Below, piece after piece: positions 1 to 8,562 of a stretch of 64,000 nucleotides of DNA; position 1 is the first letter of the stretch, and every line of letters begins with the position of its first letter. The DNA comes from Nitrospirota bacterium (GTDB lineage Bacteria; Nitrospirota; Thermodesulfovibrionia; Thermodesulfovibrionales; JdFR-88): NCBI GenBank assembly GCA_021825295.1, contig JAKAHV010000007.1, positions 49,279 through 113,278 on the forward strand, written 5' to 3'. The notes beneath the pieces are model-generated. The model searched no databases. It worked only from the letters and a program-made list of their open reading frames with translations, and was not told where the DNA came from. The translations under genes and the position numbers were made by a program.

Positions 1-1
1 G

Positions 2-148
2 CTTCTGATCTTCGGTCCGGGTAAGTTGCCGCAGATCGGGGCGGGGCTCGGCAAGAGCATCAGGGATTTCAAGAAGGCCTTGCAGGGCAAGGACGAAATC
101 GAGCTCAAACCCGAGCCGGAAGACAAGAAGACAGAGGAAAAGAAGTAA
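2..148 (+). CDS. tatA: Sec-independent translocase TatA/E (3' end only)
   Basis: The first 48 codons visible read as the end of a TatA-type pore subunit of the twin-arginine protein export system in the inner membrane. The hinge F-G-P-x-K-L-P-x-I-G-x-G-L-G is followed by an amphipathic helix ([11 protein letters not shown]) and a highly charged Glu/Lys tail ending EEKK. The transmembrane helix lies before the window edge. Gene start and upstream neighbours are not visible. TatA, TatB and TatE cannot be fully separated on this part, but the short charged tail favours TatA/E over TatB. Confidence 0.85.
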   Translation, partial: LLIFGPGKLPQIGAGLGKSIRDFKKALQGKDEIELKPEPEDKKTEEKK

Positions 149-149
149 G

Positions 150-686
150 CTAACTCTCCATATCTGTCTCGATATCGAGTGTAATTGAGACTTCCTTTGC
201 CGCCATCAGGCCGCCATTAACCGGCAGGTTCCCCCAGGTCATACCGAAATCCTCCCGGTTTATCACGGCCGCCCCTGTAAAACCGAGACTCGTTTCTCCG
301 CCGATGGATTCCGGCAATTTGACCGGTCCCGAATACTCGCTCCAGACAGTGACCGGACGTGTCACGCCGTGCAGCGTCAGCTCCCCCGTTACGCGGATGC
401 GGTTGCCCCCCAGCGGTTCGGCCTTGGTGCTTTTGAAGACGATCTTTGGGTGCCTGGCAGCGTCAAGGAAATCGGGAGCAAGCAGGTGCTCGTCCCTTTT
501 TTTAACACCTGTCTGCACGGTCGAGACGTCTATCTCCGCCTGGACGGAAAGGCCGCCGGGGTCCGCGGGGTCGAAGGATATCGCGCCGGTCATCCCGCTC
601 ATGATACCCCTGATGTTTGCCAGCATCAGGTATTTGATCGAAAAGGCCGCAATCGAATGATCGGAATCTATTACCCACCTGGACAT
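150..686 (-). CDS. YceI family lipid-binding-like protein
   Basis: This 178-residue protein matches the YceI family, a beta-barrel lipocalin-like fold that binds isoprenoid or other amphipathic ligands. Family hallmarks are the N-terminal W-x-I-D-x-x-H-S-x-x-x-F-x-I-K-Y, the middle K-x-R-D-x-H-L-x-x-x-D-F-x-D, the H-P-x-I-x-F-x-S strand and the G-x-L-T-x-x-G-V-T-R-P-V segment. No signal peptide is seen, so it is probably cytoplasmic, unlike E. coli YceI. It converges with tatA with almost no gap and is divergent from the ferritin-like gene at 857. The exact ligand is unknown. Confidence 0.9.
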   Translation of the reverse strand: MSRWVIDSDHSIAAFSIKYLMLANIRGIMSGMTGAISFDPADPGGLSVQAEIDVSTVQTGVKKRDEHLLAPDFLDAARHPKIVFKSTKAEPLGGNRIRVTGELTLHGVTRPVTVWSEYSGPVKLPESIGGETSLGFTGAAVINREDFGMTWGNLPVNGGLMAAKEVSITLDIETDMES

Positions 687-856
687 GCTACCTGCCTCCG
701 TCTCATGTTTACGGCATTTGATTCAAAGTATATCAGCTTTGCGCGGTTAGACAAGGGAGTTTTGCCGGGATATAATTTTTACTGGCCGCAGGGAAAGTGA
801 AAGTCTCTTTGGGAGGGCAAAATGTTCACAGACAAGACAGGCGAAGGAGGGCCGAA

Positions 857-1351
857 ATGCTTACGGACAAGACGGGGCTTCTGGAGGCCATGATCGAGGT
901 GTACACGATGGAGAAGGGCACCCGCGAGTTCTATGAGCGCGCCGCCGGGGCGGCATATGAGGAGGTCACGAAGCGGGCCTTCCGGGAGCTTGCCCAGTGG
1001 GAAGGGGAGCACATGGGTTATATCCAGTACCTCTACCAGGCGATAATGGAGGACCGGGAGCTGACCAGCTTCGAGGAGTTCAGGCAGAAGGCAAGGCCCG
1101 AGGCGCTCGAAGGTGGCATCCCGGTGGGGCAGACCGAGAATTGGCTGCAGGAGTACACATTCATAGACGAACTTGGGGCACTCATCGTGGCCCTGAAGAT
1201 GGAGGCCAGGTCGTTCGCCTTTTACGACGAGATCGGGAAGAAGACGAAGGACCCGTCGGTAAAGGTCCTGATGGACGAGCTTAAGCGCTGGGAGGAAGGA
1301 CATATAAAATACCTGAAGGACCTGCGCATGAAGATGGATGAGACCTCTTGA
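857..1351 (+). CDS. Ferritin-like / rubrerythrin-type diiron protein
   Basis: The protein has 164 residues from the ATG that follows AGGAGG with 6-nt spacing; an in-frame extension to 797 lacks a ribosome site. It shows two repeats of the ferritin-like pattern: E-x-x-T-R-E-F-Y-E-R-A-A with later W-E-G-E-H, then E-A-R-S-F-A-F-Y-D-E-I with W-E-E-G-H. Glu and ExxH residues at these positions form the carboxylate-bridged diiron site in rubrerythrins and YciF-like proteins. There is no C-terminal rubredoxin domain. A role in oxidative stress or iron handling is inferred from the family only. Confidence 0.8.
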   Translation: MLTDKTGLLEAMIEVYTMEKGTREFYERAAGAAYEEVTKRAFRELAQWEGEHMGYIQYLYQAIMEDRELTSFEEFRQKARPEALEGGIPVGQTENWLQEYTFIDELGALIVALKMEARSFAFYDEIGKKTKDPSVKVLMDELKRWEEGHIKYLKDLRMKMDETS

Positions 1352-1477
1352 AGTACCTCCTCCGCCCGCGGATAAAACCGGGCCTGCATCAGATTTGCGG
1401 GGCAACCAAAACTTGCCATGGGGTCTGGCGAGCGGATATAATGGAAAAACCCTGAAATTCCAAGCCGAAAGGCCGCA

Positions 1478-2764
1478 ATGAAAATTCTGAAGACAAAAAA
1501 AGAGGTGGACGGTTTCCTGCTTAGGCTGAGGAAGCGGGGCCGTGGCGTTGACGAAAAAGTGGTTTCAGACGTCGGCAGGATCCTCGGGGAAGTTCAAAGG
1601 CACGGGGATGCGGCGCTGAAAAAACTCACTCGCCGGCTGGACGGCCATGAGAGGATAAAACCCTCCGGGAGGTTTATGGACCGCCTGGCGGCCGGGGCGG
1701 ACAGGGAGTTGGTCCGGGCGCTTGAATTTTCGGCCGGGCGGATACGCGCGTTTCATGAAAGGCAGCTCCAGAAATCCTGGTTTTTCGAGGATGGCGGCGC
1801 CAGGCTCGGTCAGGTGATAAGGCCTCTTGAGCGCGTTGGTGTTTACGTGCCGGGCGGAAAGGCATCTTATCCTTCGAGCGTGCTTATGAACGTCATCCCG
1901 GCCCAGGTGGCCGGCGTCAGGGAGATAGCGGTTGCCGTCCCATCGCCCGGCGGCCTGTCCAATCCGGCCGTCATGGCGGCCGTCCGAATGCTGGGGATCA
2001 GTGAGGTCTATTCCATCGGCGGGGCGCAGGCCGTTGCCGCCTTTGCCTACGGCACTCGTACGATAAGAAAGGTTGACAAGATAGTCGGCCCCGGAAACAT
2101 TTATGTGGCGATGGCCAAGAAGCTGGTCTTTGGCGAGGTGGACATAGACATGATAGCGGGCCCGAGCGAGATACTCATTATCGCGGACTTCTCCGCCCGG
2201 CCCGATTTCATCGCCGCCGACATGCTGAGCCAGGCGGAGCACGACGAGCTTGCAAGCCCGGTGCTGGTGACGGACTCCGGAGCGTTGGCCCTTAAAGTGA
2301 CTGACGAGCTGAAAAAACAGCTCGATGGCCTTTCAAGAAGGCGCGTGGCCCGGGAGTCCCTGCGCAAGTGGGGAGCGGTAATCCTCACAAGGGACATGGA
2401 GGAGGCGGTGAGAATCGCCAACCTCATAGCCCCCGAGCATCTTGAGATAATGACCCGGAAACCGGGGCAGGTATCGGAAAAGATCAGAAACGCCGGAGCG
2501 GTCTTCCTCGGGGATTTCAGCCCCGAGCCCCTGGGCGACTATGCCGCCGGTCCAAACCATGTGCTGCCCACCGGCGGGACCGCCCGTTTCTTCTCTCCGC
2601 TTGGCGTCTACGATTTTCTGAAACATACAAGCTATCTGAGATTCTCCAGGCGGGGTTTCGCGGAAATCGCCCCCGCCGCCCGGACGATCGCGGAGGCCGA
2701 GGGCCTCACGGCCCACGCGAGATCGGTGGCAATAAGACAAAAGAAAAAAATCATCCTCCCCTAA
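1478..2764 (+). CDS. hisD: Histidinol dehydrogenase HisD
   Basis: This 428-residue enzyme performs the last two steps of histidine biosynthesis, oxidising L-histidinol to L-histidine with two NAD+ in a zinc-dependent reaction. Full-length family features are present: V-G-V-Y-V-P-G-G, D-K-I-V-G-P-G-N-I-Y-V, the A-E-H-D-E zinc/active-site segment, A-P-E-H-L-E-I with the catalytic Glu-His, and G-P-N-H-V-L-P-T-G-G-T-A-R-F. Length is normal for the family. It stands alone without other his genes in the window. Strong inverted repeats follow the stop codon. Confidence 0.97.
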   Translation: MKILKTKKEVDGFLLRLRKRGRGVDEKVVSDVGRILGEVQRHGDAALKKLTRRLDGHERIKPSGRFMDRLAAGADRELVRALEFSAGRIRAFHERQLQKSWFFEDGGARLGQVIRPLERVGVYVPGGKASYPSSVLMNVIPAQVAGVREIAVAVPSPGGLSNPAVMAAVRMLGISEVYSIGGAQAVAAFAYGTRTIRKVDKIVGPGNIYVAMAKKLVFGEVDIDMIAGPSEILIIADFSARPDFIAADMLSQAEHDELASPVLVTDSGALALKVTDELKKQLDGLSRRRVARESLRKWGAVILTRDMEEAVRIANLIAPEHLEIMTRKPGQVSEKIRNAGAVFLGDFSPEPLGDYAAGPNHVLPTGGTARFFSPLGVYDFLKHTSYLRFSRRGFAEIAPAARTIAEAEGLTAHARSVAIRQKKKIILP

Positions 2765-2836
2765 CCCCCTCCCCTTTGGGAGGGGGTTTAACAAAAAGCC
2801 TTTTGTTAAACCCTCTCCCTAAAAAGGGAGAGGGTT
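2763..2836. terminator. Triple hairpin between convergent genes
   Basis: Three perfect inverted repeats sit head to tail: 2763-2773/2778-2788 (11-bp stem, CTTT loop), 2789-2796/2801-2808 (8-bp stem TAACAAAA/TTTTGTTA) and 2809-2820/2825-2836 (12-bp stem, AAAA loop). They separate the ends of hisD and the minus-strand gene at 2859, so a bidirectional transcription stop is the natural reading. The CCCTCTCCCT core also looks like a dispersed palindromic repeat unit. Confidence 0.7.
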
Positions 2837-2858
2837 GGGAGAGGGTGTATCTGAGCCA

Positions 2859-3749
2859 CTAATAGCCCGGCGCAGAGATGTTCACGCCGGAGGTCGGGCC
2901 GTTTATGATCAGGGGACAAAGGGCGTAAAAAAAGTGTTTTCTATAGCCAGTGGTATAGGCCGTGCAAGTGGTATACCCGCCCGGGAACGTCCGGTCCCAC
3001 CTGTCGGCGCACCCATTTGGACTGGGGCACGCATAGACATAGTAGGTCCCGGTGCCGGGCAGGTCTATGGTGTAGTTGCCGTTTGAGTCCGTGAGCTGTT
3101 CCGCGGGATACTGGGGGGAGTAAGCGGTATTTTGCACATTGGCCCCATAGCTATAATTATAGAATTTCCACAAGGTGGCCCCGCACTGGTTGCTGTGCAG
3201 TTTCGCGTCCGTGCAGGGCTCCGGGGTGGCCTTCACGAACCATCCCGCCAGCGGGGCGCCGCTTGTGCCCCCCTTGATCGTACCCGTAATCGTTACTAAC
3301 TGGCTGAAAGGATGCGCGTATATGGTCCCCAGGTATATCACCGAGCCGTCGGTGACTGTAACGCTCGGGGAATTGCCGGCCAGATGCCACGTATAGTCCC
3401 CCGGCCTGGGCGCGCCGTATTCCTGCCAGGAGGCCGGGACAACAGTCAGCGGCGCCCTGCGGGTGATGCGGATGCGATAGGTGCCGTCCGGCACGCTCAC
3501 CGAAATGCTTCCGCTGGCGTCGGTAGGGCCCAATATGTACTGGGCGTTTCTGAAATACTTTCCCATTATCGGATTTATGTTCGATGCGTCATGCAGGTAG
3601 ACATATGCGTGATCCAGGGGCTGGTTCACCCCGCTTCCGTTATAGAGAAAAGTCCCTGTAATGGTGCCGTTTGCCATCGCGGACACGGCGGAAAAGCAAA
3701 AGGCCGCGGCGAGCGCAAGGAAGGCAAAAAAGCAAAGATATTTTTTCAT
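2859..3749 (-). CDS. Secreted TTR/carboxypeptidase-regulatory-like protein, type B
   Basis: This 296-residue protein begins with a signal peptide (MKKYLCFFAFLALAAAF..., cleavage near AMA-NG). It has two beta-sandwich modules of the transthyretin/Cna-B type. The first (about 27-140) holds N-G-S-G-V-N-Q-P-L-D-H-A-Y-V-Y-L, Y-F-R-N-A-Q-Y-I-L-G-P, R-R-A-P-L and the G-D-Y-T-W hallmark. The second (about 150-296) begins I-T-G-T-I and A-P-L-A-G-W-F-V-K-A-T and contains several cysteines. It ends in APGY. It is the last gene of the minus-strand peptide/NHL/TTR operon. Export by the T2SS at 22.9-33.4 kb is inferred, and no function is known. Confidence 0.85.
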   Translation of the reverse strand: MKKYLCFFAFLALAAAFCFSAVSAMANGTITGTFLYNGSGVNQPLDHAYVYLHDASNINPIMGKYFRNAQYILGPTDASGSISVSVPDGTYRIRITRRAPLTVVPASWQEYGAPRPGDYTWHLAGNSPSVTVTDGSVIYLGTIYAHPFSQLVTITGTIKGGTSGAPLAGWFVKATPEPCTDAKLHSNQCGATLWKFYNYSYGANVQNTAYSPQYPAEQLTDSNGNYTIDLPGTGTYYVYACPSPNGCADRWDRTFPGGYTTCTAYTTGYRKHFFYALCPLIINGPTSGVNISAPGY

Positions 3750-3771
3750 ATGTTATCTCTCCTCCCCCTCG

Positions 3772-5424
3772 TTAATAACCTGGAACAACGATATTCTGTC
3801 CGGTCAGCGGGCTGCTGACGGCAATCGGACAGTCGTAATAGTAGTAGTCGCCGCAGGCCTCGCACCCGATGCTGGTTGAGCATGTGGGATAGCCGCCCGG
3901 ATAATTTGTGTTCGCGAAATTCAACTGCGGGCTCGCGTAGACATAATAGGTACCGGATTTATTGAGATTGATGGTGTAGTTGCCGTTTGCGTCCGTGTAG
4001 GCCATGTATTTCACGCTGCCGCACTCGTTGAAGGAATGAGCGTATGCCCAGTTGCCCGACTCGCATGGCACGATCGTCGCCTTCACCGCCCATCCGGCCA
4101 TTGGCTTGCCGGAGGCGCCCGTGACCGTCCCCGAGATCCTGGCCGGCGCGCCGTATACGGTGGCGTTCACGATGCCGAGGCTGGTTACAGTGTTATTCGT
4201 GATGGTTATGGTCGGGGGATTGCCCGTGTAAATCCAGGTGTAATCCCCTGCATAGGGCGGCCCATAGATGGACGCGGCCCCCGCCCTCTTTGTGATCCGC
4301 ACGTAATAGCTGCCGTTTGGCACGCCAACCGAGATATTGCCGCTTGCGTTTGAAGGTCCCAGAATGAAAGCCGCGCTCTGATAGTGCCGTCCGGGAGAAA
4401 ACTGGTTGCCTGGCACCAGATACACATAGGCATTTTGAAGCGGCTGGCCGTTATAGAGGACGGCGGCTGTGATCGTCCCGCTTACTCCGAATTTGTCGAC
4501 GTGATGACTGTCGGTAACGTATACGTCGCCGGATGAGTCCGCCGCCACGCCGTATATGAAACTAAACGAATTGCTTGAACCGTAGTAGGGGCCCCACTGG
4601 GTCAGATAGTTGCCGTTTGAGTCGAATTTTACGACGCGTCCGTTGCTCACATCGGTCACGTATACATTGCCGGCGGAGTCCACTGCGACTCCATACGGGT
4701 ACCACAACGTCCCGTAAGATGCCGTGTAGGAACTGCCCCACTGGGCGAGATAGTTGCCGTTGGAGTCGAATTTCTGGATGCGGTCATTTCCCGTGTCCGC
4801 GACGTAGACGTCGCCGGAGGCGTCCACAGCCACGCCTTTGGGAGAGGAAAACTGCCCGTTGCCCGTGCCGAAGGAGCCCCACTGGGTCAGGTAGTTGCCG
4901 TTGGAGTCGAATTTCTGGATGCGGTTGTTGCCACCATTGTCGCCGTCGCATACGTAGACATTACCGGAGGCATCCACGGCCACGCCGTCGGGATTATAAA
5001 ACTGCCCGTTGCCCGTGCCGTAGGAGCCCCACTGGAGCAAAAAGTTGCCGTTCGAATTGAATTTTTCGATGCGGTAGTTGTTGGTGTCCGCGACATAGAC
5101 GTTGCCGGAGGCATCCACCGCCACTCCTTCCGGACCGTTGAGCTGCCCATTGCCAGAACCCCTCGTACCCCACTGGGCCAGGTAATTGCCGTTTGAATCG
5201 AATTTCTGGATGCGGCTGTTTCCCGTGTCCGCGACGTAGACGTCGCCGGAGGCATCCACGGCCACGCCATCGGGCCCGGGCAGACCAAACTGCCCGTTTC
5301 CAGTGCCGTCAGAGCCCCATGCGAGGATCAACGAGTACGGGTATGAGAACGCCGCCATTGCCGCCCCTGCGGAAAACAAAGCGGCAATTGCAATGATGAT
5401 TAAGGCGGTAAGCCGTTTTTTCAT
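3772..5424 (-). CDS. Secreted NHL-propeller protein with C-terminal type A TTR modules
   Basis: The protein has 550 residues. A signal peptide (MKKRLTALIIIAIAALFSAGAAMA) precedes about six NHL repeats of the form G-N-G-Q-F-x-x-P-x-G-V-A-V-D-A-S-G-N-V-Y-V-A-D-T-x-N-x-R-I-x-K-F-D (residues 30-310), which should fold as a beta-propeller. The C-terminal 230 residues are type A: a N-G-Q-P-L-Q-N-A-Y-V-Y-L module, then PCESGNWAYAHSFNECG and the cysteine-rich G-C-E-A-C-G-D-Y-Y-Y-Y-D-C-P stretch, ending NIVVPGY. It follows the peptide gene at 5529-5591 and precedes the type B gene. It is a close paralogue of 6580-8271. Confidence 0.88.
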   Translation of the reverse strand: MKKRLTALIIIAIAALFSAGAAMAAFSYPYSLILAWGSDGTGNGQFGLPGPDGVAVDASGDVYVADTGNSRIQKFDSNGNYLAQWGTRGSGNGQLNGPEGVAVDASGNVYVADTNNYRIEKFNSNGNFLLQWGSYGTGNGQFYNPDGVAVDASGNVYVCDGDNGGNNRIQKFDSNGNYLTQWGSFGTGNGQFSSPKGVAVDASGDVYVADTGNDRIQKFDSNGNYLAQWGSSYTASYGTLWYPYGVAVDSAGNVYVTDVSNGRVVKFDSNGNYLTQWGPYYGSSNSFSFIYGVAADSSGDVYVTDSHHVDKFGVSGTITAAVLYNGQPLQNAYVYLVPGNQFSPGRHYQSAAFILGPSNASGNISVGVPNGSYYVRITKRAGAASIYGPPYAGDYTWIYTGNPPTITITNNTVTSLGIVNATVYGAPARISGTVTGASGKPMAGWAVKATIVPCESGNWAYAHSFNECGSVKYMAYTDANGNYTINLNKSGTYYVYASPQLNFANTNYPGGYPTCSTSIGCEACGDYYYYDCPIAVSSPLTGQNIVVPGY

Positions 5425-5487
5425 TTCATCCCCCTCTCTCCCGATTTCATGTGCTTACCCCGTTACCTCCCCCTGAGTTGTCATTTG

Positions 5488-5505
5488 TCCCGCTTTTTGG
5501 CGGGA
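5488..5505 (-). other. Hairpin between peptide gene and NHL gene
   Basis: TCCCGC (5488-5493) pairs with GCGGGA (5500-5505). It lies in the leader between the CVHPC peptide gene at 5529-5591 and the NHL gene starting at 5424. A nearly identical hairpin occupies the same place in the neighbouring cassette (8402-8419). No U-tract follows on the minus strand, so attenuation or RNA processing is more likely than full termination. Confidence 0.55.
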
Positions 5506-5528
5506 TTATTGGTTTTTTTTTGCCTGCC

Positions 5529-5591
5529 CTAACAGGGGTGCACGCAGACGGAGCCCACGACGCGTGGCCTTGCGTATCTGATCTTCTTCAT
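5529..5591 (-). CDS. CVHPC short peptide, copy 2
   Basis: This 20-codon gene starts with ATG, is preceded by a purine-rich GGAGGGAAGGAG stretch, and ends in V-C-V-H-P-C before TAG. It belongs to the ten-copy family described in the findings; the residues from Tyr6 onward match the other copies almost perfectly while codons differ at third positions. It lies downstream of the type B gene 5667-6560 and a strong hairpin, and upstream of the NHL gene 3772-5424. No signal peptide or membrane segment is present. Function is unknown; RiPP precursor and nascent-peptide regulator are the main ideas. Confidence 0.8.
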   Translation of the reverse strand: MKKIRYARPRVVGSVCVHPC

Positions 5592-5619
5592 CTCTTTTCC
5601 TTCTCCTTCCCTCCAAAAT

Positions 5620-5643
5620 CCGGGCCGCCGGATGGCGGCCCGG
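5620..5643. terminator. Perfect 10-bp hairpin between cassette units
   Basis: CCGGGCCGCC (5620-5629) and GGCGGCCCGG (5634-5643) form a perfect stem with a GGAT loop. On the minus strand it follows the stop of the type B gene at 5667 and is followed by ATTTTGG, then the ribosome site of the peptide gene. It may partly terminate transcription between the two duplicated cassettes or protect upstream mRNA. Confidence 0.6.
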
Positions 5644-5666
5644 TTGTATCAGTTTTCCTATGGGCC

Positions 5667-6560
5667 CTAATGGCCGGGGACCGAGACGTTTACGCCGGTT
5701 GTGGGGCCGTTTATGGCAAGAGGGCAGACTGCGTAAAAATAATTGCCATATCTATCCGGGCCTACATGCGCAGCGTTGCAGGTGATGTATCCACCGGGGT
5801 ACAATTCGTAGCCCTCGCCGGAGCACCCTGTAGAACTGGGGCACGCATAGACATAGTAGGTCCCGGTAGCAGGCAGGTCTATCGTGTAGTTGCCGTTTGA
5901 GTCCGTGGGCAGTTCCGCCGGGTACTGTGGCGAGTAAACGGTATTGACGGCTGTCCCCAGGGAGGTGGAGGCTGCCGCATACACAGTGGAGCCGCACTGG
6001 TTGCTTCTGGGGCTAAGACGATGGCTCGTGCAGGGCTCCGCGGTCGCCTTCACGAACCATCCGGCCAGCGGTGCGCCGCTTGTCGCCCCCGTGACCGTGC
6101 CTGAAATCGTTACCGCCGGGCTGAACAGATGCGCGTATACGGTGCCCAGGCTTGTCACCGAGCCGTCGGTGACTGTAAGGCTCGGGGCATTGCCGGCCAG
6201 ATGCCACGTATAATCCCCCGGCCTGGGCGGGCCGTATTCCTGCCAGGAGGCCGGAACAGCCGTGAGCGGCGCCCTGCGGATGATGCGGATGCGATAGATG
6301 CCGTCCGGCACGCTCACCGATAAGTTACCGTTGGCGTCGGTAGGGCCCAGTATGTACTGGGCTGTCCTGAAATACTTCCCCATTATGGGGTTTGTGTTCG
6401 ATGCGTCCTGCAGGTAGATATATGCGTGGTCAAGCGGCTGGCCGGACCCGCTCCCGTTATAGAGAAACGTCCCTGTGATGGTGCCGTTTGCCATCGCGGG
6501 CGCGGCGGAAAGGGCCGCGGCGAGCGCAAGAAAGACAAAAAAGAAAAAATATTTTTTCAT
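5667..6560 (-). CDS. Secreted TTR/carboxypeptidase-regulatory-like protein, type B
   Basis: This 297-residue secreted protein is a close paralogue of 2859-3749. After the signal peptide (MKKYFFFFVFLALAAALSAAPAMA) come a module with N-G-S-G-S-G-Q-P-L-D-H-A-Y-I-Y-L, Y-F-R-T-A-Q-Y-I-L-G-P, R-R-A-P-L and G-D-Y-T-W, then a second module with A-P-L-A-G-W-F-V-K-A-T and scattered cysteines. It ends NVSVPGH, so the usual final Tyr is replaced by His. It sits 19 bp downstream of the NHL gene 6580-8271 in the first cassette. The pairing of an NHL/type A gene with a type B gene repeats exactly in the next cassette, which marks a tandem duplication. Confidence 0.85.
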   Translation of the reverse strand: MKKYFFFFVFLALAAALSAAPAMANGTITGTFLYNGSGSGQPLDHAYIYLQDASNTNPIMGKYFRTAQYILGPTDANGNLSVSVPDGIYRIRIIRRAPLTAVPASWQEYGPPRPGDYTWHLAGNAPSLTVTDGSVTSLGTVYAHLFSPAVTISGTVTGATSGAPLAGWFVKATAEPCTSHRLSPRSNQCGSTVYAAASTSLGTAVNTVYSPQYPAELPTDSNGNYTIDLPATGTYYVYACPSSTGCSGEGYELYPGGYITCNAAHVGPDRYGNYFYAVCPLAINGPTTGVNVSVPGH

Positions 6561-6579
6561 AAGTTATCTCTCCTCTCCC

Positions 6580-8271
6580 TCAATAACCTGGGACAACGAT
6601 GTTCTGGCCGGCCAGCGGGCCGCTGACGGCAACCGGGCAGTCGAAATAGTAGTAGTCGCCGCAGGCCTCGCACCCGATACTGGTTGAGCAAGTGGGATAT
6701 CCGCCTGGATAGCTGGTATTGGCGAAGTTCAGTTGCGGGCTCGCGTATACGTAATAGGTCCCGGCATCCTTTAGATTGATGGTGTAGTTGCCGTTTGCAT
6801 CCGTGTACGCCGGATACTTCACCTTGCCGCACTCGTTGAAGGAATGGGCGTACGCCCAGTTTCCCGACTCGCACGGCACGGTCGCCGCCTTCACCGCCCA
6901 TCCGGCAAGGGGTCTGCCGGAGGCGCCCCTGACCGTCCCGGAAATACTGATCGGTCCGCCGAATACCGTGGTGTTCACCATGCCCAGGCTTGTGGTCTGA
7001 TTGCTGGCTATGGTAACGGTGGGCGGGTTGCTGGCGGTCCAGGTGTAGTCCCCGGGGTAGGGCGGCCCGTAGATGGACGCGGACCCCGTCCTCTTCGTGA
7101 TGCGCATGTAATATGAACCGGGGGGTTCATCCCCCGTGATAGTGCCGCTGGCATCGGATGGCCCCAGCAGGTGGAGCGCGCTCTGATAGTGGCGCCCCGG
7201 GGCCGGCTGGTTGCCTGGCAAAAGATACGCGTAGGCGTTTTGAAGCGGCTGGCCGTTGTAAAGGGCGGTTGCGGTGAGCGTGCCGTCCGCAACGAATTTC
7301 ATTATGGTGTTGCTGATGACCGCGGCATAGACGTTGCTGCCGGGGCCGTCTACCGCTACGCCGGATGCGCCGTACGCGTACGATGTGTTTTCGCCAGTGA
7401 CCGCGTCAATGGCCACAAGAAGGTTGCCGTTTGGATCGAATTTTCCGATTTTACCTGTGCCGCCAGAGGTGGTTCCCGTGACATAGACATTGCCGGATGC
7501 GTCCACAGCCACGCCTGCCGGATCGGAAAGAACGCCTGGCCCCAATCTGTATGTGCCCGAGGTGTAATAAGTCGTGCCACTGGACCCCCACTGGGCGAGA
7601 TAGTTGCCGTTAGAGTCGAATTTTTCGACACGGTTATTGTTGGAATCCGCGACATAGACGTTGCCGCCTGCATCCACCGCTACGCCCATTGGGCCGTTAA
7701 ACTGCCCATTGCCGTAACCTAAAGACCCCCACTGGACTAAAAGGTGGCCGTTCGGGTCCAGTTTCTGGACGCAGGCGTTATAGTAAAGGGCGACATATAT
7801 ATTTCCTGAGGCGTCCGCGGCCACGCCATATACGAACGGCCGGGAGTTTTGAAAGTAGACGTTGAATGTCGCCAGCCAGTTGCCGTTGGAATCGAATTTC
7901 TGTATGCGGCCGTTATATGAATCGGAGACATAAACATTTCCGGATGCGTCCACAGCAACCTGGCCGGCCGGGGGATATGTAGCGTTAAAATAAAATTGAC
8001 CGTTGCCTGAGCCTAAAGATCCCCACTTTGTCAGAAAATGGCCGTTAGGGTCGAATTTTTCGATGCGGTTGTTCCCGGTATCGACCGCATATACATCACC
8101 TGCCGGGTCCACAGCCACGCTTATCGGGCTGTCATAGCCGAACTGGCCGTCGCCCGTGCCGGAAGAGCCCCATGAAAGCGAATGCGTATAAATATTCGAT
8201 GCGCCCCCCGCCGCGGCGGTCAACAGCGTCAGAAAGACGGATGCGAGTAAGACGGTAAGCCTCTTTTTCAT
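6580..8271 (-). CDS. Secreted NHL-propeller protein with C-terminal type A TTR modules
   Basis: The protein has 563 residues: a signal peptide, about six NHL repeats (residues 30-330, each with a G-V-A-V-D-x-x-G-N-V-Y-V core and a K-F-D-x-N-G-x strand), then two TTR-like modules. The C-terminal module carries PCESGNWAYAHSFNECG, G-C-E-A-C-G-D-Y-Y-Y-F-D-C-P and the ending NIVVPGY. It is the first large gene after the peptide gene 8435-8497 and the sigma-54-type promoter at 8563-8578. It is paralogous to 3772-5424 over its whole length. A surface or extracellular binding role is inferred from the propeller plus beta-sandwich build only. Confidence 0.88.
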   Translation of the reverse strand: MKKRLTVLLASVFLTLLTAAAGGASNIYTHSLSWGSSGTGDGQFGYDSPISVAVDPAGDVYAVDTGNNRIEKFDPNGHFLTKWGSLGSGNGQFYFNATYPPAGQVAVDASGNVYVSDSYNGRIQKFDSNGNWLATFNVYFQNSRPFVYGVAADASGNIYVALYYNACVQKLDPNGHLLVQWGSLGYGNGQFNGPMGVAVDAGGNVYVADSNNNRVEKFDSNGNYLAQWGSSGTTYYTSGTYRLGPGVLSDPAGVAVDASGNVYVTGTTSGGTGKIGKFDPNGNLLVAIDAVTGENTSYAYGASGVAVDGPGSNVYAAVISNTIMKFVADGTLTATALYNGQPLQNAYAYLLPGNQPAPGRHYQSALHLLGPSDASGTITGDEPPGSYYMRITKRTGSASIYGPPYPGDYTWTASNPPTVTIASNQTTSLGMVNTTVFGGPISISGTVRGASGRPLAGWAVKAATVPCESGNWAYAHSFNECGKVKYPAYTDANGNYTINLKDAGTYYVYASPQLNFANTSYPGGYPTCSTSIGCEACGDYYYFDCPVAVSGPLAGQNIVVPGY

Positions 8272-8401
8272 TTCAATGCCTTTCCTCCCTTGATGGTTTC
8301 AAACCAGCGCATTATCATTTTCTTTTTGGCGAGTCCCCCCTGGGCTGCCCGAATCGCGCGTGGTTTTGCTCCTCGCTACCTCCCTGCAATTTGTTCTTTA
8401 G

Positions 8402-8419
8402 TCCCGCTTTGGAACGGGA
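8402..8419 (-). other. Hairpin between peptide gene and NHL gene
   Basis: On the minus strand UCCCGUU and AGCGGGA pair (7 bp including one G-U) around a CCAA loop. It lies 16 nt after the peptide stop codon and 130 nt before the NHL gene, and matches the hairpin at 5488-5505 in position and stem sequence. The preceding A-rich run gives a U-tract only on the opposite strand. Confidence 0.55.
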
Positions 8420-8434
8420 TTTTTTGCCGCCTGC

Positions 8435-8497
8435 CTAGCAGGGGTGCACGCAGAGGGAGCCTACGACGCGGGGCCTTGCGTATCTCATCTTCTTCAT
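8435..8497 (-). CDS. CVHPC short peptide, copy 1
   Basis: This 20-codon gene (MKKMRY... to L-C-V-H-P-C, TAG stop) is the first cistron of the minus-strand operon. Its ATG lies about 66 bp after the -12 element of the sigma-54-type promoter at 8563-8578. It is the only copy with Leu in place of Val before the first Cys. The ribosome site is an AGGAGGAAG-like run on the minus strand. An overlapping plus-strand reading frame through this region has no conserved features and is rejected. See findings for the family. Confidence 0.8.
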   Translation of the reverse strand: MKKMRYARPRVVGSLCVHPC

Positions 8498-8562
8498 CCC
8501 TCTTCCTCCTTCTCTTTTGTATGTCTTTGGGGGTAAACATCCCCTTAATCACCCAAGGCGAT

